Source of the DNA: Defluviitalea raffinosedens
GTDB taxonomy: Bacteria; Bacillota; Clostridia; Lachnospirales; Defluviitaleaceae
Direction of reading: 5' to 3'
Assembly: GCF_016908775.1 (NCBI RefSeq)
Contig: NZ_JAFBEP010000009.1
Span: forward strand, 45,937-109,936
Length of the DNA stretch: 64,000 nucleotides
Made by a program: the position numbers and the translations under genes. Positions within the stretch are counted from its first letter, which is position 1; the number at the start of each line of letters is the position of its first letter. The notes below the pieces were generated by a model, which saw only the letters and a program-made list of their open reading frames with translations, made no database searches and was not told the origin of the DNA. This document shows, piece by piece, positions 35,854 through 44,127 of this stretch.

Positions 35854-35885
35854 TGAAAAAAAGACCCGGTTCCCCGAGTCTTTTG
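35854..35885 (-). terminator. Terminator of ttcA
   Basis: On the minus strand the stem AAGACTCGG / CCGGGTCTT, with one G.U pair and a GGAA loop, is followed by seven T. Confidence 0.85.
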
Positions 35886-35894
35886 CTTTTAAAG

Positions 35895-36731
35895 TTATTC
35901 CATCTTATTATCATAATCATCCAAAAAATTATACTTAACATTACCTTTCGTATAGCCAATAACGGTATTCAAATTCACATTATGAACACTTCTGAAAATA
36001 TTCATTTCAATGTTTGGATTGGTTTGTCTGAATTTCTTTATTAATGCTTTCATTTCCTGACGCTTGGAACCTCCGCCACTGTCCCCAAGCATGCAATTTT
36101 CTGTCAGTCTGCAGGCACATTGGATAAACTGCAGATCATGATGCCTTTTCCAGGCAATAATGTCCTCTTCTTTAACCAAATACAATGGTCTGATCAATTC
36201 CATTCCTTTAAAATTTGTACTATGCAATTTAGGCATCATGGTTTTTATCTGGCCGCTATAAAGGATACTCATTAAAATCGTTTCGATTACATCGTCAAAA
36301 TGATGTCCCAGAGCGATTTTATTGCATCCTAAGTCCTGAGCATTTTTATACAGATATCCCCTTCTCATTCTTGCGCATAAATAGCAGGGAGAATCCGCAA
36401 TATCTGCAACAATATCATATATATCCGTATTGAATATTTTTATAGGGATATTAAGATACTCCGCATTATCAATGATTCTTTGCCTGTTTATGGGATTATA
36501 ACCCGGATCCATTACTAAAAACTCCAGCTCAAATTTAACCTTTCCATGTCTTTGCAATTCCTGCATACACTTGGCAAGAAGCATGGAATCCTTGCCTCCG
36601 GAGATGCAGACCGCAATCTTATCTCCTTCCTGAACAAGCTCATAATCGTTAATTGCTGTAATAAATCTGGACCAAATTTGCTTCCTATATTTTTTTATGA
36701 TACTTCGCTCGATTTCTTTGTACTTTTCCAT
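35895..36731 (-). CDS. ttcA: TtcA-family tRNA 2-thiocytidine synthetase
   Basis: An ATP-dependent thiolase of 278 residues. The PP-loop is CISGGKDSMLL (about residues 43-53). The cysteine pair CYLCARMRRGYLY (about 117-129) and ALGHHFDDVIET match TtcA/TtuA-type enzymes, which thiolate tRNA bases using an iron-sulphur cluster. It follows the cysteine desulfurase by 10 bp, its likely sulphur donor. The 63 C-terminal residues contain CACRLTENC, another possible cluster-binding pair. Confidence 0.85.
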   Translation of the reverse strand: MEKYKEIERSIIKKYRKQIWSRFITAINDYELVQEGDKIAVCISGGKDSMLLAKCMQELQRHGKVKFELEFLVMDPGYNPINRQRIIDNAEYLNIPIKIFNTDIYDIVADIADSPCYLCARMRRGYLYKNAQDLGCNKIALGHHFDDVIETILMSILYSGQIKTMMPKLHSTNFKGMELIRPLYLVKEEDIIAWKRHHDLQFIQCACRLTENCMLGDSGGGSKRQEMKALIKKFRQTNPNIEMNIFRSVHNVNLNTVIGYTKGNVKYNFLDDYDNKME

Positions 36732-36741
36732 ATTCCCATCC

Positions 36742-37863
36742 TTACTTTACTAACTTTTTATAACACTGGTCGAAGCATTTCAGAAAAGTTTCTATATCTT
36801 TTTCTGTAGTATGATGGCTCAGACTCACTCTTAAGGTACTAAGAGCCAATTTTCTGTCCTTTGTAATGGCATAGACTGCTCTCGAAGGCGTATTGGGAGC
36901 GCAACAAGCAGATTTAGTAGAAACATAAATATCATAATTTTCTAATTCCCTTTGAAATGCCATTGTATCAGCTCCCTTGATACTGATATTTAAAATATAG
37001 GGAACTGCATGATCGGTACTATTGATCCTAACATTTGGATATTGCTTCAAATGTTCTCGCAATGTGGCATTAAGCTGTTTTACATAATTATATTTGCTTT
37101 CCAGATCATCGGTTGCCAAAATCAATGCTTTTTCCAGTGCTGCCACTAAGGCAAGGGTCGGCGTACCGCTTCTGAATGGGGTAGTGCTTATTCCTCCATG
37201 AATAAGAGGTTCGATAATGATATTTTCTTTTTTGACCAATACTCCACATCCGTTAATACCATAGAATTTATGGGGAGTAAATGTAGCCAGATCAACTTTC
37301 TCTAATGAAACAGGAATCTTCCCTATAGCCTGTGTAGCATCCACATGGAAGAAACAGTGAGGATAATTTAACAGGATATCTCCTATTTGCTCAATATTCT
37401 GCTCAATTCCCAATTCACTGTCCACATAACCTATTGAAACCAGTATAGTATCTTCTCTTAATAATTCCTTCAAATGGTCTAAGTCTACTAAACCATTCTC
37501 CAAAATATCGACATAATCTATTTCATAACCTAAATTTTGTAATGCTGTCAGAGGTCCTGTAACGGACGAATGTTCCAGATAAGTTGAAATAATATGCCTG
37601 CCATATCTTTTATATCCGTTTGCAATGCCTTTAATGGCTAAATTGTTGGCTTCCGTAGCTCCTGAGGTATAGATGATTTCATTTTCTTTAACCCCAAGCA
37701 GATCAGCAATATTTTTAGTACATGAATCCAGATATGCTCCGGCTTCTCTTCCTAATTTATGAGATGAATTCGGATTACCTATATAAGATTTTGAAACATT
37801 ATAAAAAACCTGTAAAACTTCTTCACAAACAGGTGTAGTAGCGGCATGATCTAAGTAAATCAT
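36742..37863 (-). CDS. Cysteine desulfurase, NifS/IscS-like
   Basis: PLP enzyme that moves sulphur from cysteine to an acceptor; 373 residues. Marks are YLDHAATTP at the N-terminus, ASGATEAN-type YTSGATEANN, HVDATQAIGK, and the PLP lysine in FTPHKFYGINGCG. The active-site loop is STKSACCAPNTPSRA instead of the usual SGSACSS, giving two adjacent Cys. It probably feeds TtcA in the same operon. GAGGAG precedes the ATG. It is distinct from the second desulfurase at 52862. Confidence 0.9.
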   Translation of the reverse strand: MIYLDHAATTPVCEEVLQVFYNVSKSYIGNPNSSHKLGREAGAYLDSCTKNIADLLGVKENEIIYTSGATEANNLAIKGIANGYKRYGRHIISTYLEHSSVTGPLTALQNLGYEIDYVDILENGLVDLDHLKELLREDTILVSIGYVDSELGIEQNIEQIGDILLNYPHCFFHVDATQAIGKIPVSLEKVDLATFTPHKFYGINGCGVLVKKENIIIEPLIHGGISTTPFRSGTPTLALVAALEKALILATDDLESKYNYVKQLNATLREHLKQYPNVRINSTDHAVPYILNISIKGADTMAFQRELENYDIYVSTKSACCAPNTPSRAVYAITKDRKLALSTLRVSLSHHTTEKDIETFLKCFDQCYKKLVK

Positions 37864-38094
37864 TTTATTACTCCTCTTATAGTATCATATACCTAAAATT
37901 ACTATGAATCATGATACGTTTTTAAATAATATTTGTCAATATAAAATTATTTCTATAACATATAACATTATGGAATAAACTTTATTACTTTTCATAAGAA
38001 TTATAAATTTTTAACTGTTGACTTAATCGTTTAAAAGTTATAATAATAACTATAAAAATATCAACAATCATGATTCTTTAGAAAGGTTAATACT

Positions 38095-38784
38095 ATGAAA
38101 CTCAATTATGAAATCTGCTACGGTACTTTCATAAAACGCCCCAATCGATTTATTGCTCATGTGAATGTATCAGGAAAAGAAGTGATTTGTCATGTTCCAA
38201 ATACCGGAAGACTGAAAGAATTGCTATATCCGGGAGTAAAAGTGATGCTTTCCTATCATCCTTCTTCCACAAGAAAAACCAACTATGAGCTTAGAATGGT
38301 TCAAAAGGAAAACAGCTGGATTTCAATTGACTCTCAGCTTCCTAATGCTCTTGCCCACGAAGCCGTTTTAAGCGGTATCATTGAAGAGTTAAAAGGATAC
38401 CCTGTTATCAAAAAAGAAGTATCCTATTCAAACAGCCGTTTTGATCTTCAGCTTATGGGGGAAGATGGCATTTGCTTTGTTGAAGTTAAAGGTGTCACAT
38501 TAGAAAAAGATCAATGGAGTTTCTTTCCGGATGCCCCTACAGAACGGGGACGTAAGCACATTGATGAAATGATTCACGCAGTTAATAACGGGTATCGTGG
38601 AGCAATACTTTTTGTCGTTCAAATAGAGTATGCAAAAGGTTTTAGTCCAAATGTTGCTATGGATCCGGCCTTTGCACAAAAAATAAAGGAAGCTCAAGGA
38701 GCAGGAGTTAAGATTCTCGCCTACAGATGCAGTATAGCTCCTGATGAAGTAAAAATCGTTGAAAGCATCCCTGTAAAAATATAA
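38095..38784 (+). CDS. sfsA: SfsA family nuclease-like protein
   Basis: A 229-residue SfsA protein. FIKRPNRFIAHVNVSGKEVICHVPNTGRLKELL is the OB-like N-terminus, and RFDLQL...CFVEVKGVTLEKD the restriction-endonuclease-like core with D and ExK residues. ERGRKHIDEM follows. SfsA was named for sugar fermentation stimulation in E. coli; its biochemical role is unclear. AAAGGTT precedes the ATG. Confidence 0.92.
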   Translation: MKLNYEICYGTFIKRPNRFIAHVNVSGKEVICHVPNTGRLKELLYPGVKVMLSYHPSSTRKTNYELRMVQKENSWISIDSQLPNALAHEAVLSGIIEELKGYPVIKKEVSYSNSRFDLQLMGEDGICFVEVKGVTLEKDQWSFFPDAPTERGRKHIDEMIHAVNNGYRGAILFVVQIEYAKGFSPNVAMDPAFAQKIKEAQGAGVKILAYRCSIAPDEVKIVESIPVKI

Positions 38785-38804
38785 AAGCACTTACATGTTC
38801 AAAT

Positions 38805-39212
38805 TCAACCTGATATCAGCTTAATATATACTTTTCTGTTTCTGGGGCCGTCAAACTCGCAAAAATACACGCTCTGCCAGGTCCCCAGCACCAATTTCCC
38901 TTCATGTATTATGATGGTCTTTTCTGCACCCATGTACGAAGATTTTAAGTGGGCATGGGAATTCCCTTCTATATGCCTGTAATCCCCATGTACAGGAAAA
39001 ACTTTATCCAATGTTGCTATAATGTCCCTTACAACATCAGGGTCAGCATTTTCATTAATGGTAATACCAGATGTTGTATGAGGACAATATACAACGGCAA
39101 TACCATTTTGAATTCTGGATTTTTCTACCGCCTGCCTGATTAAATATGTAATATCTATAAACTCTTCATTTTTCCTCGTAACCACTTGAAATTGAAATAA
39201 ACTGGTTTCCAT
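38805..39212 (-). CDS. YjbQ/UPF0047 family protein
   Basis: A 135-residue protein of the YjbQ family, annotated in some genomes as secondary thiamine-phosphate synthase. Signature residues are VYCPHTTSGITINENADPDVVRD, HRHIEGNSHAHLKSS-like YRHIEGNSHAHLKSS, and LGTWQSVYFCEFDGPR, which hold the three conserved His and the Glu. AGGAGG precedes the ATG. Confidence 0.9.
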   Translation of the reverse strand: METSLFQFQVVTRKNEEFIDITYLIRQAVEKSRIQNGIAVVYCPHTTSGITINENADPDVVRDIIATLDKVFPVHGDYRHIEGNSHAHLKSSYMGAEKTIIIHEGKLVLGTWQSVYFCEFDGPRNRKVYIKLISG

Positions 39213-39245
39213 AACAATTCCTCCTTAGAAAAATAAAATTATTTC

Positions 39246-39293
39246 GAAACAAGAAAGATCAGGTCTTGAAAACAAGACGAATTTTCTTATTTC
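39246..39293. repeat. Nested dyad upstream of the YjbQ gene
   Basis: Outer arms GAAACAAGAAA (39246-39256) and TTTCTTATTTC (39283-39293) pair at 10 of 11 positions. Inside is a perfect GTCTTG-AAAA-CAAGAC hairpin (39263-39278). It sits 34 bp before the YjbQ start and about 200 bp before the diguanylate cyclase. It could be an operator or an RNA structure. Confidence 0.65.
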
Positions 39294-39487
39294 ATAAAAA
39301 AGTTTATATTGTATTTATAATACTGTCAATTTTGATCAAAAATTATCATTAAAGCTTATAAAAATCTTATGTTTTTTTCGTTAAAGGTGTATAATGTAAT
39401 TATAACAATGTTATTTGCAATATAATCAACTTCTCACAACACTCATGTGTTCACTATCAGCAGAGCAACTTTTCAGGGGGGAAATAA

Positions 39488-40789
39488 ATGCTCTCTAAGG
39501 ATTCATACATCTTTAATCGTATAGATTGGTATTTAAACATCTTTAATAACATCTCTGACTTTATTTTTCTTATAAAAGTAAACGACGACGATGATTTTCG
39601 TTATTCATTTATAAACAAAGCAGCAAAGCAATATACTGGTTTAACCGAAGATGCCATTGGACGAACTGTTCATGATATGCTGCCTAAAATATTAGCTGAT
39701 TCAATCATCCATCAGTATAAATATGCTATTGCTCAAAAACATTGTATTACATATGAAGATCATGGCTTCTTTGAATCTTTTGATTCTGATAGCGATGAAA
39801 ACTATAAATATTTCGAGTCAAAAATTACTCCTCTGTTTAATAATGAAGGGATCTGTACCCATATTATTGCTATTGTCAGAGAGATTACTGAAAGAAAAAG
39901 AAAAGAAAAAGCCCTGAAGGACAGCGAAAAGAAATATAGATTGATTGCCGATAATATGACAGATCTTGTCAGTATTATAGATCTTAACGGAAAAGTAATC
40001 TATGCTTCTCCTTCGCATAACGCTATTTTAGGACATGCACCCGAAAATTATGTCGGAGAGAGCTTTTTTAATTTCATTCATCCCAGCGAAATTGAAGAAG
40101 TTAAAAATCAAATCCAGGATATGTTAAAAACCAAAGAATCAGCCACATTGGAATTTCGTCATATGCATTCAGATCATTCCTGGCTGTGGCTGGAAGTCAA
40201 AATGTCTTTGGTTCTGAATGAGGATGAAAATCCAAAGCATTTTCTTTTGGTTGCAAGAGAAATCATGGAAAGAAAATTGTTTGAAGAAAAGCTAAGGTAT
40301 TTGGCCTATCATGATACCTTGACCAATTTGCCCAACCGAAGGCTCTTTAAAACAAAATTAACTCAGTGTATCGATGAAGCCAGCAATCTTAATGAAAACA
40401 TTGCAGTAATGTACATAGATATTGATCGCTTTAAACAGGTTAATGATACATTAGGTCACGATATAGGAGATAAATTATTGTGCCAGTTTTCTCAAAAAAT
40501 AAAAGCTTGTCTGAGAAAATCCGATGTATTGGCCCGTCTGGGTGGGGATGAATTCTGTATTTTATTAAGGGTCAATCAAAAAAAAGATGCCATCAGTATA
40601 GCAAAAAGAATTATTAACGATATTCAGCCCAAATGGAAAATTAACTCCTGTGAATTTAATGCTACTTTAAGCATCGGAATGGCTTTTTACGAAGATGGCC
40701 TGGACGAAGAAACTCTGCTTAAAAGAGCAGATATCGCATTATATCATGCTAAAAAAAGTGGAAGAAATACCTTTCAAATATATAAATAA
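39488..40789 (+). CDS. PAS-PAS-GGDEF diguanylate cyclase
   Basis: A soluble 433-residue protein that should make cyclic di-GMP. Two PAS sensory domains (about 10-140 and 145-262, each ending in an ITERKRKEKAL-like linker) precede the GGDEF domain (about 265-433). DTLTNLPNRRLF opens the domain, the active site is LGGDEFCILL, and RKSD five residues before it is an intact feedback I-site. No transmembrane segment, so it senses an internal signal. GGGGGG lies upstream of the ATG. Confidence 0.92.
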   Translation: MLSKDSYIFNRIDWYLNIFNNISDFIFLIKVNDDDDFRYSFINKAAKQYTGLTEDAIGRTVHDMLPKILADSIIHQYKYAIAQKHCITYEDHGFFESFDSDSDENYKYFESKITPLFNNEGICTHIIAIVREITERKRKEKALKDSEKKYRLIADNMTDLVSIIDLNGKVIYASPSHNAILGHAPENYVGESFFNFIHPSEIEEVKNQIQDMLKTKESATLEFRHMHSDHSWLWLEVKMSLVLNEDENPKHFLLVAREIMERKLFEEKLRYLAYHDTLTNLPNRRLFKTKLTQCIDEASNLNENIAVMYIDIDRFKQVNDTLGHDIGDKLLCQFSQKIKACLRKSDVLARLGGDEFCILLRVNQKKDAISIAKRIINDIQPKWKINSCEFNATLSIGMAFYEDGLDEETLLKRADIALYHAKKSGRNTFQIYK

Positions 40790-40794
40790 AACAC

Positions 40795-40833
40795 AAAAAG
40801 CTGGATAACTGCTCATACAGTTTCCAGCTTTTA
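40795..40833. terminator. Bidirectional terminator between GGDEF and HD-GYP genes
   Basis: The stem AAAAGCTGGA-T-AACTG / CAGTT-T-CCAGCTTTT has one internal mismatch and a 6-nt loop, with T runs in both directions. Confidence 0.85.
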
Positions 40834-40851
40834 TGTCTTTTATAAACCTTT

Positions 40852-42468
40852 TTATTCGTCTCCTTCATTGTACTTTGATAGAATTTCACGAATCTTGTCC
40901 TTATTTTCTATAACGTAGTCAATGAGAACTGGATCAAATTGAATTCCTTTTTGCTTTTCAAGGTAATCCATCGTATCATCAAAGCTCCAAGCTTCTTTAT
41001 AGGGGCGTTTATGGGTCAGGGCATCTAAAACATCCGCAATGGATGCAATTCTGGCTTCAATAGGAATGTCCTCTCCTTTTAACCTGTCTGGATATCCTTG
41101 CCCATTCCATTGTTCATGATGGTGTCTTGAAATATTATATGCAATGGTCCGCAGCTCATGATCCAATATGCTAAAAAGCTCCAAACTAATCTCTGTATGT
41201 TTTTTCATAATTTCAAATTCTTCAGAAGTAAGCTTGTCCTTTTTATTCAAAATACTGTCAGATACAGCAATTTTGCCAATATCATGAAGAGATGTTGACA
41301 GTTCAATGTTTTTGATCATTTCATCAGGCAATTTCGCCCATTTTGCAATTTCTGCAGCTATTTTCGAAACTCTTTTTGTATGTTTACTTGTATTTAAGTC
41401 TCTTTTTTCTACAATTTCGCCCAGTGCAAAAATAAGATTTCTCTGGTTCATTATGCGAGTTTTATTTGCCAGAAAATTATCCAGTGCTGTCGATACATTT
41501 GATAAGAATACTTTTACGAGATTCAAATCAACCTCTATATTATTATGATGGATATAAAAATAATTTCTGTTGTTTGTAATTCCTTTATGATAAGCAAGCA
41601 AATAATCCTCTGAGAGTTTGATGAAATCCTCATCATGATGCTGATGAATAAGTGCTAATACCTCGTCATCTATATCTGAAAGCATATTGACTTCACTGCC
41701 AATAAATCTTTCATATTCCCCTGTAGCAGCATACACTACTAATCGATTGCCTTTATCTGAAATAACAAATCCTTTTTTCTCTTTAGTATAAGCTTCATTG
41801 ATCAACATGGAATGGGTTGTATTGGTGATCAGATTATTGAATTGTACGAGAATGCCTTTAAAAAAATCCTGAAGTGACCTGTATTTAAATAAATCTTTTG
41901 AAGCATTGAGGATCATTTCAAGACCGGCTTTTTGATTCTTTATAGTAATAATATTTCTGTAATTCCTTATAGCAGAGAAAATAGTGGTATAAAGCTTTTC
42001 CACCGTTAATTCTGTTTTCGTTTTGTAATCATTGATTTCATAGTTTCTGATGATCTCTTCTTCCAGGGCGGCCCCCGGCTGCCCTGTCCTTAAAATAATC
42101 TGAATATCGTAATTTTTAAGCTTATCCCGAATAAAGCTTACTATTTCGATGCCCGATTTTTCCGTTTCCATAACTACATCCAGTAAAATAACAGCGATAT
42201 CGTCATGTTGCAGCAAAATTTGCTTTGCTTCCCGTTCACTGTATGCATGCAATAACTTTAATCCAAAACTTCCGAAATCCAAACCATCTAAAACCATGTC
42301 AGTAATAACATGTACATCTCTTTCATCATCAACAATGAGTACCTTATAATACACCTTTAATCTATTATTTTCTTTGAAAATATTTGAAATTTTTCCATCT
42401 AAAGCATCTAAGGGAATATTATTACGAAAAGATACCTGCTCTGAATCCTCTGCATTAAGGTAAGACAT
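40852..42468 (-). CDS. Response regulator with DUF3369 and HD-GYP output
   Basis: A 538-residue protein predicted to degrade cyclic di-GMP when phosphorylated. REC domain about 42-165 (VLIVDDERDVH with D47/D48, phospho-acceptor D97 in ILLDVVM), DUF3369 sensory region about 165-335, HD-GYP about 345-535. All HD-GYP motifs are present: SLHDIGKIAVSDSIL, HHEQWNGQGYPDRLKGEDIP and ARIASIADVLDALTHKRPYK. No kinase gene is adjacent. It is convergent with the diguanylate cyclase. GGGAGG precedes the ATG. Confidence 0.92.
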   Translation of the reverse strand: MSYLNAEDSEQVSFRNNIPLDALDGKISNIFKENNRLKVYYKVLIVDDERDVHVITDMVLDGLDFGSFGLKLLHAYSEREAKQILLQHDDIAVILLDVVMETEKSGIEIVSFIRDKLKNYDIQIILRTGQPGAALEEEIIRNYEINDYKTKTELTVEKLYTTIFSAIRNYRNIITIKNQKAGLEMILNASKDLFKYRSLQDFFKGILVQFNNLITNTTHSMLINEAYTKEKKGFVISDKGNRLVVYAATGEYERFIGSEVNMLSDIDDEVLALIHQHHDEDFIKLSEDYLLAYHKGITNNRNYFYIHHNNIEVDLNLVKVFLSNVSTALDNFLANKTRIMNQRNLIFALGEIVEKRDLNTSKHTKRVSKIAAEIAKWAKLPDEMIKNIELSTSLHDIGKIAVSDSILNKKDKLTSEEFEIMKKHTEISLELFSILDHELRTIAYNISRHHHEQWNGQGYPDRLKGEDIPIEARIASIADVLDALTHKRPYKEAWSFDDTMDYLEKQKGIQFDPVLIDYVIENKDKIREILSKYNEGDE

Positions 42469-42867
42469 TTTTTAACCTCCCAGTGTAGCATTGCAACATT
42501 TTGATATGAAACATCCTGATCTTTTAGAATTCCATAATTTTAAACTAAGATCTGGTGCAGATAAAAAAGATTTTTATCATATGTAGATTCTCAATCCAAT
42601 TTATCAGTCCCTGAATCATTAAAACTATAATCCAACTTTAAAATGTATAAATATCCTATCCATTGATAAATCCCAACTCTGTTTCTATATAAAACATATA
42701 ATTTATATAGAATGCATTCTCATTTTTATTAGATAATTCGAATAAAGTTAAATGTAGGTTTATAAGCTTTTATGTCGATTTTAAACTAATTTTAACTACT
42801 TTGTCAATGTTGCAATCTTCCTACTTACACTTAGATAGCTCTATATTTTTAATTCCTTTAGGCATAT
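42469..42867. other. 399-bp intergenic region without a recognised gene
   Basis: AT-rich. The only structure noted is an 11-bp inverted pair, ATTGCAACATT (42490-42500) and AATGTTGCAAT (42806-42816), at its two ends. No convincing open frame with a ribosome site. Confidence 0.5.
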
Positions 42868-43119
42868 TCAATGAATCTTGAGATTTTCTAAGACCGTACA
42901 TGCTTTATCGTAGTCCTTCTTATGCACATACACATAATATACATTAGAATATTTCACATCTTCCCAATGAATATGGAGGCTCTCTTCTGAAGGATGAAAA
43001 CGAGTGATAATTTTATACCTGTATTGAATGCCATTGCGGGTCAAAACATCAAGTACTTCATAGAATTTTTCCGGAGAGAAACCAACATAAACTTCTTTTC
43101 GATTCAAAAATATGATCAT
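42868..43119 (-). CDS. Hypothetical 83-residue protein
   Basis: Not firmly recognised. A small soluble protein beginning MIIFLNRKEVYVGFSPEKFYEVLDVL and ending DKACTVLENLKIH. The YYVYVHKKDYDKACTVL tail resembles the ferredoxin-like fold of DUF2007-type signal proteins. GGGGGACC before the ATG supports translation. Confidence 0.6.
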   Translation of the reverse strand: MIIFLNRKEVYVGFSPEKFYEVLDVLTRNGIQYRYKIITRFHPSEESLHIHWEDVKYSNVYYVYVHKKDYDKACTVLENLKIH

Positions 43120-43270
43120 AATGGTCCCCCTTTTAATTAATTTGGTTCAATCACATTTCCATTGTGATCTTACCCCCTATACTTTAAAATATGATTTGAT
43201 TAATAAAAAGTGATATTCTTAAAAATTTTTTTAAAAGAATTATCCTCTCATTTCTGAAAAATTTCAGAAA

Positions 43271-43306
43271 AAATAAGCAGACTATGCCACTCAAAAAATA
43301 GTCTGC
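43271..43306 (-). terminator. Terminator after the GNAT gene
   Basis: A perfect 9-bp stem GCAGACTAT / ATAGTCTGC. On the minus strand it is followed by TTATTTTTTC. Confidence 0.75.
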
Positions 43307-43365
43307 TCTTCTCGATTTATAATCTATAAGTTTTTTAAACCCTCATCATATCTGTTATCAGCCCG

Positions 43366-43872
43366 TTAAATGATTTTTAGTAAAATGTGCCTTTCCTTTC
43401 CATCGTATTTCTTCATGGTTTTAACGATCTCATATCCCAGCCCGGTGAAATTATTTAAACTATAAACGTTGCCAGGATGGACAGTTGCCATTAGATATGT
43501 AAATCCATCTTTTCTTAAGATAGTTTCTGCTTCCATCATAAGCAGTTTCTGCAATCCTTTACCCCTAGAAGAAGGAAGAGTAGCAACAGATTCCATATGA
43601 GCTACTTGACTTAATTTACTATGATCCAAACCAATATCATAACCTAAATTATCTTTTTCATATTTTGGAATTCTCACAATGAGAAAACCCATAATTTCAT
43701 GATCGTATACTCCTTTAAGGATAAAACCTGATTCATGAATATGCCTGGTAATAAACTCCTGATTGTCTGCACAGAACCATTCCGGATCCTGAATAGCTTC
43801 TTTTACTGTATTCATAATCTGAGCAATTCGTTCTACATCTTGATCTTGAGCTTTATCGATTACAATATTCAT
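43366..43872 (-). CDS. GNAT N-acetyltransferase
   Basis: A 168-residue acetyltransferase. The acetyl-CoA site is VATLPSSRGKGLQKLLM (about 95-111), with MATVHPGNVYSLNNFTGLGY the conserved last strand and helix. The substrate is unknown. The ATG is preceded by GGGTGAAAG. Flanked by AT-rich spacers of about 250 bp. Confidence 0.85.
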   Translation of the reverse strand: MNIVIDKAQDQDVERIAQIMNTVKEAIQDPEWFCADNQEFITRHIHESGFILKGVYDHEIMGFLIVRIPKYEKDNLGYDIGLDHSKLSQVAHMESVATLPSSRGKGLQKLLMMEAETILRKDGFTYLMATVHPGNVYSLNNFTGLGYEIVKTMKKYDGKERHILLKII

Positions 43873-44127
43873 TCTTTCACCCTTACACCCTTCCTTATTG
43901 ATTTCTATCCTCAGTATAAACTTATAAAGATGATTTCATTGTAATATTTTTAAAGATTAGATTCAACAATCAATCATAATACACCAAACACTGGTTCTTT
44001 CAATCTTTCACGATAAATAAATACAACATCTAAGATATATCGATTTTTCTCCACAACTCAGATTGACAAATATCTGTATTTTATTATAGTATTAATCATT
44101 AAATCCATTACAGAAAAGGTGAAAAAC

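Noticed and set aside
42490..42816. Inverted pair ATTGCAACATT / AATGTTGCAAT, 305 bp apart
   Set aside because: At 11 bp in AT-rich DNA with a wide gap it could arise by chance, and nothing between the arms looks like a mobile unit.
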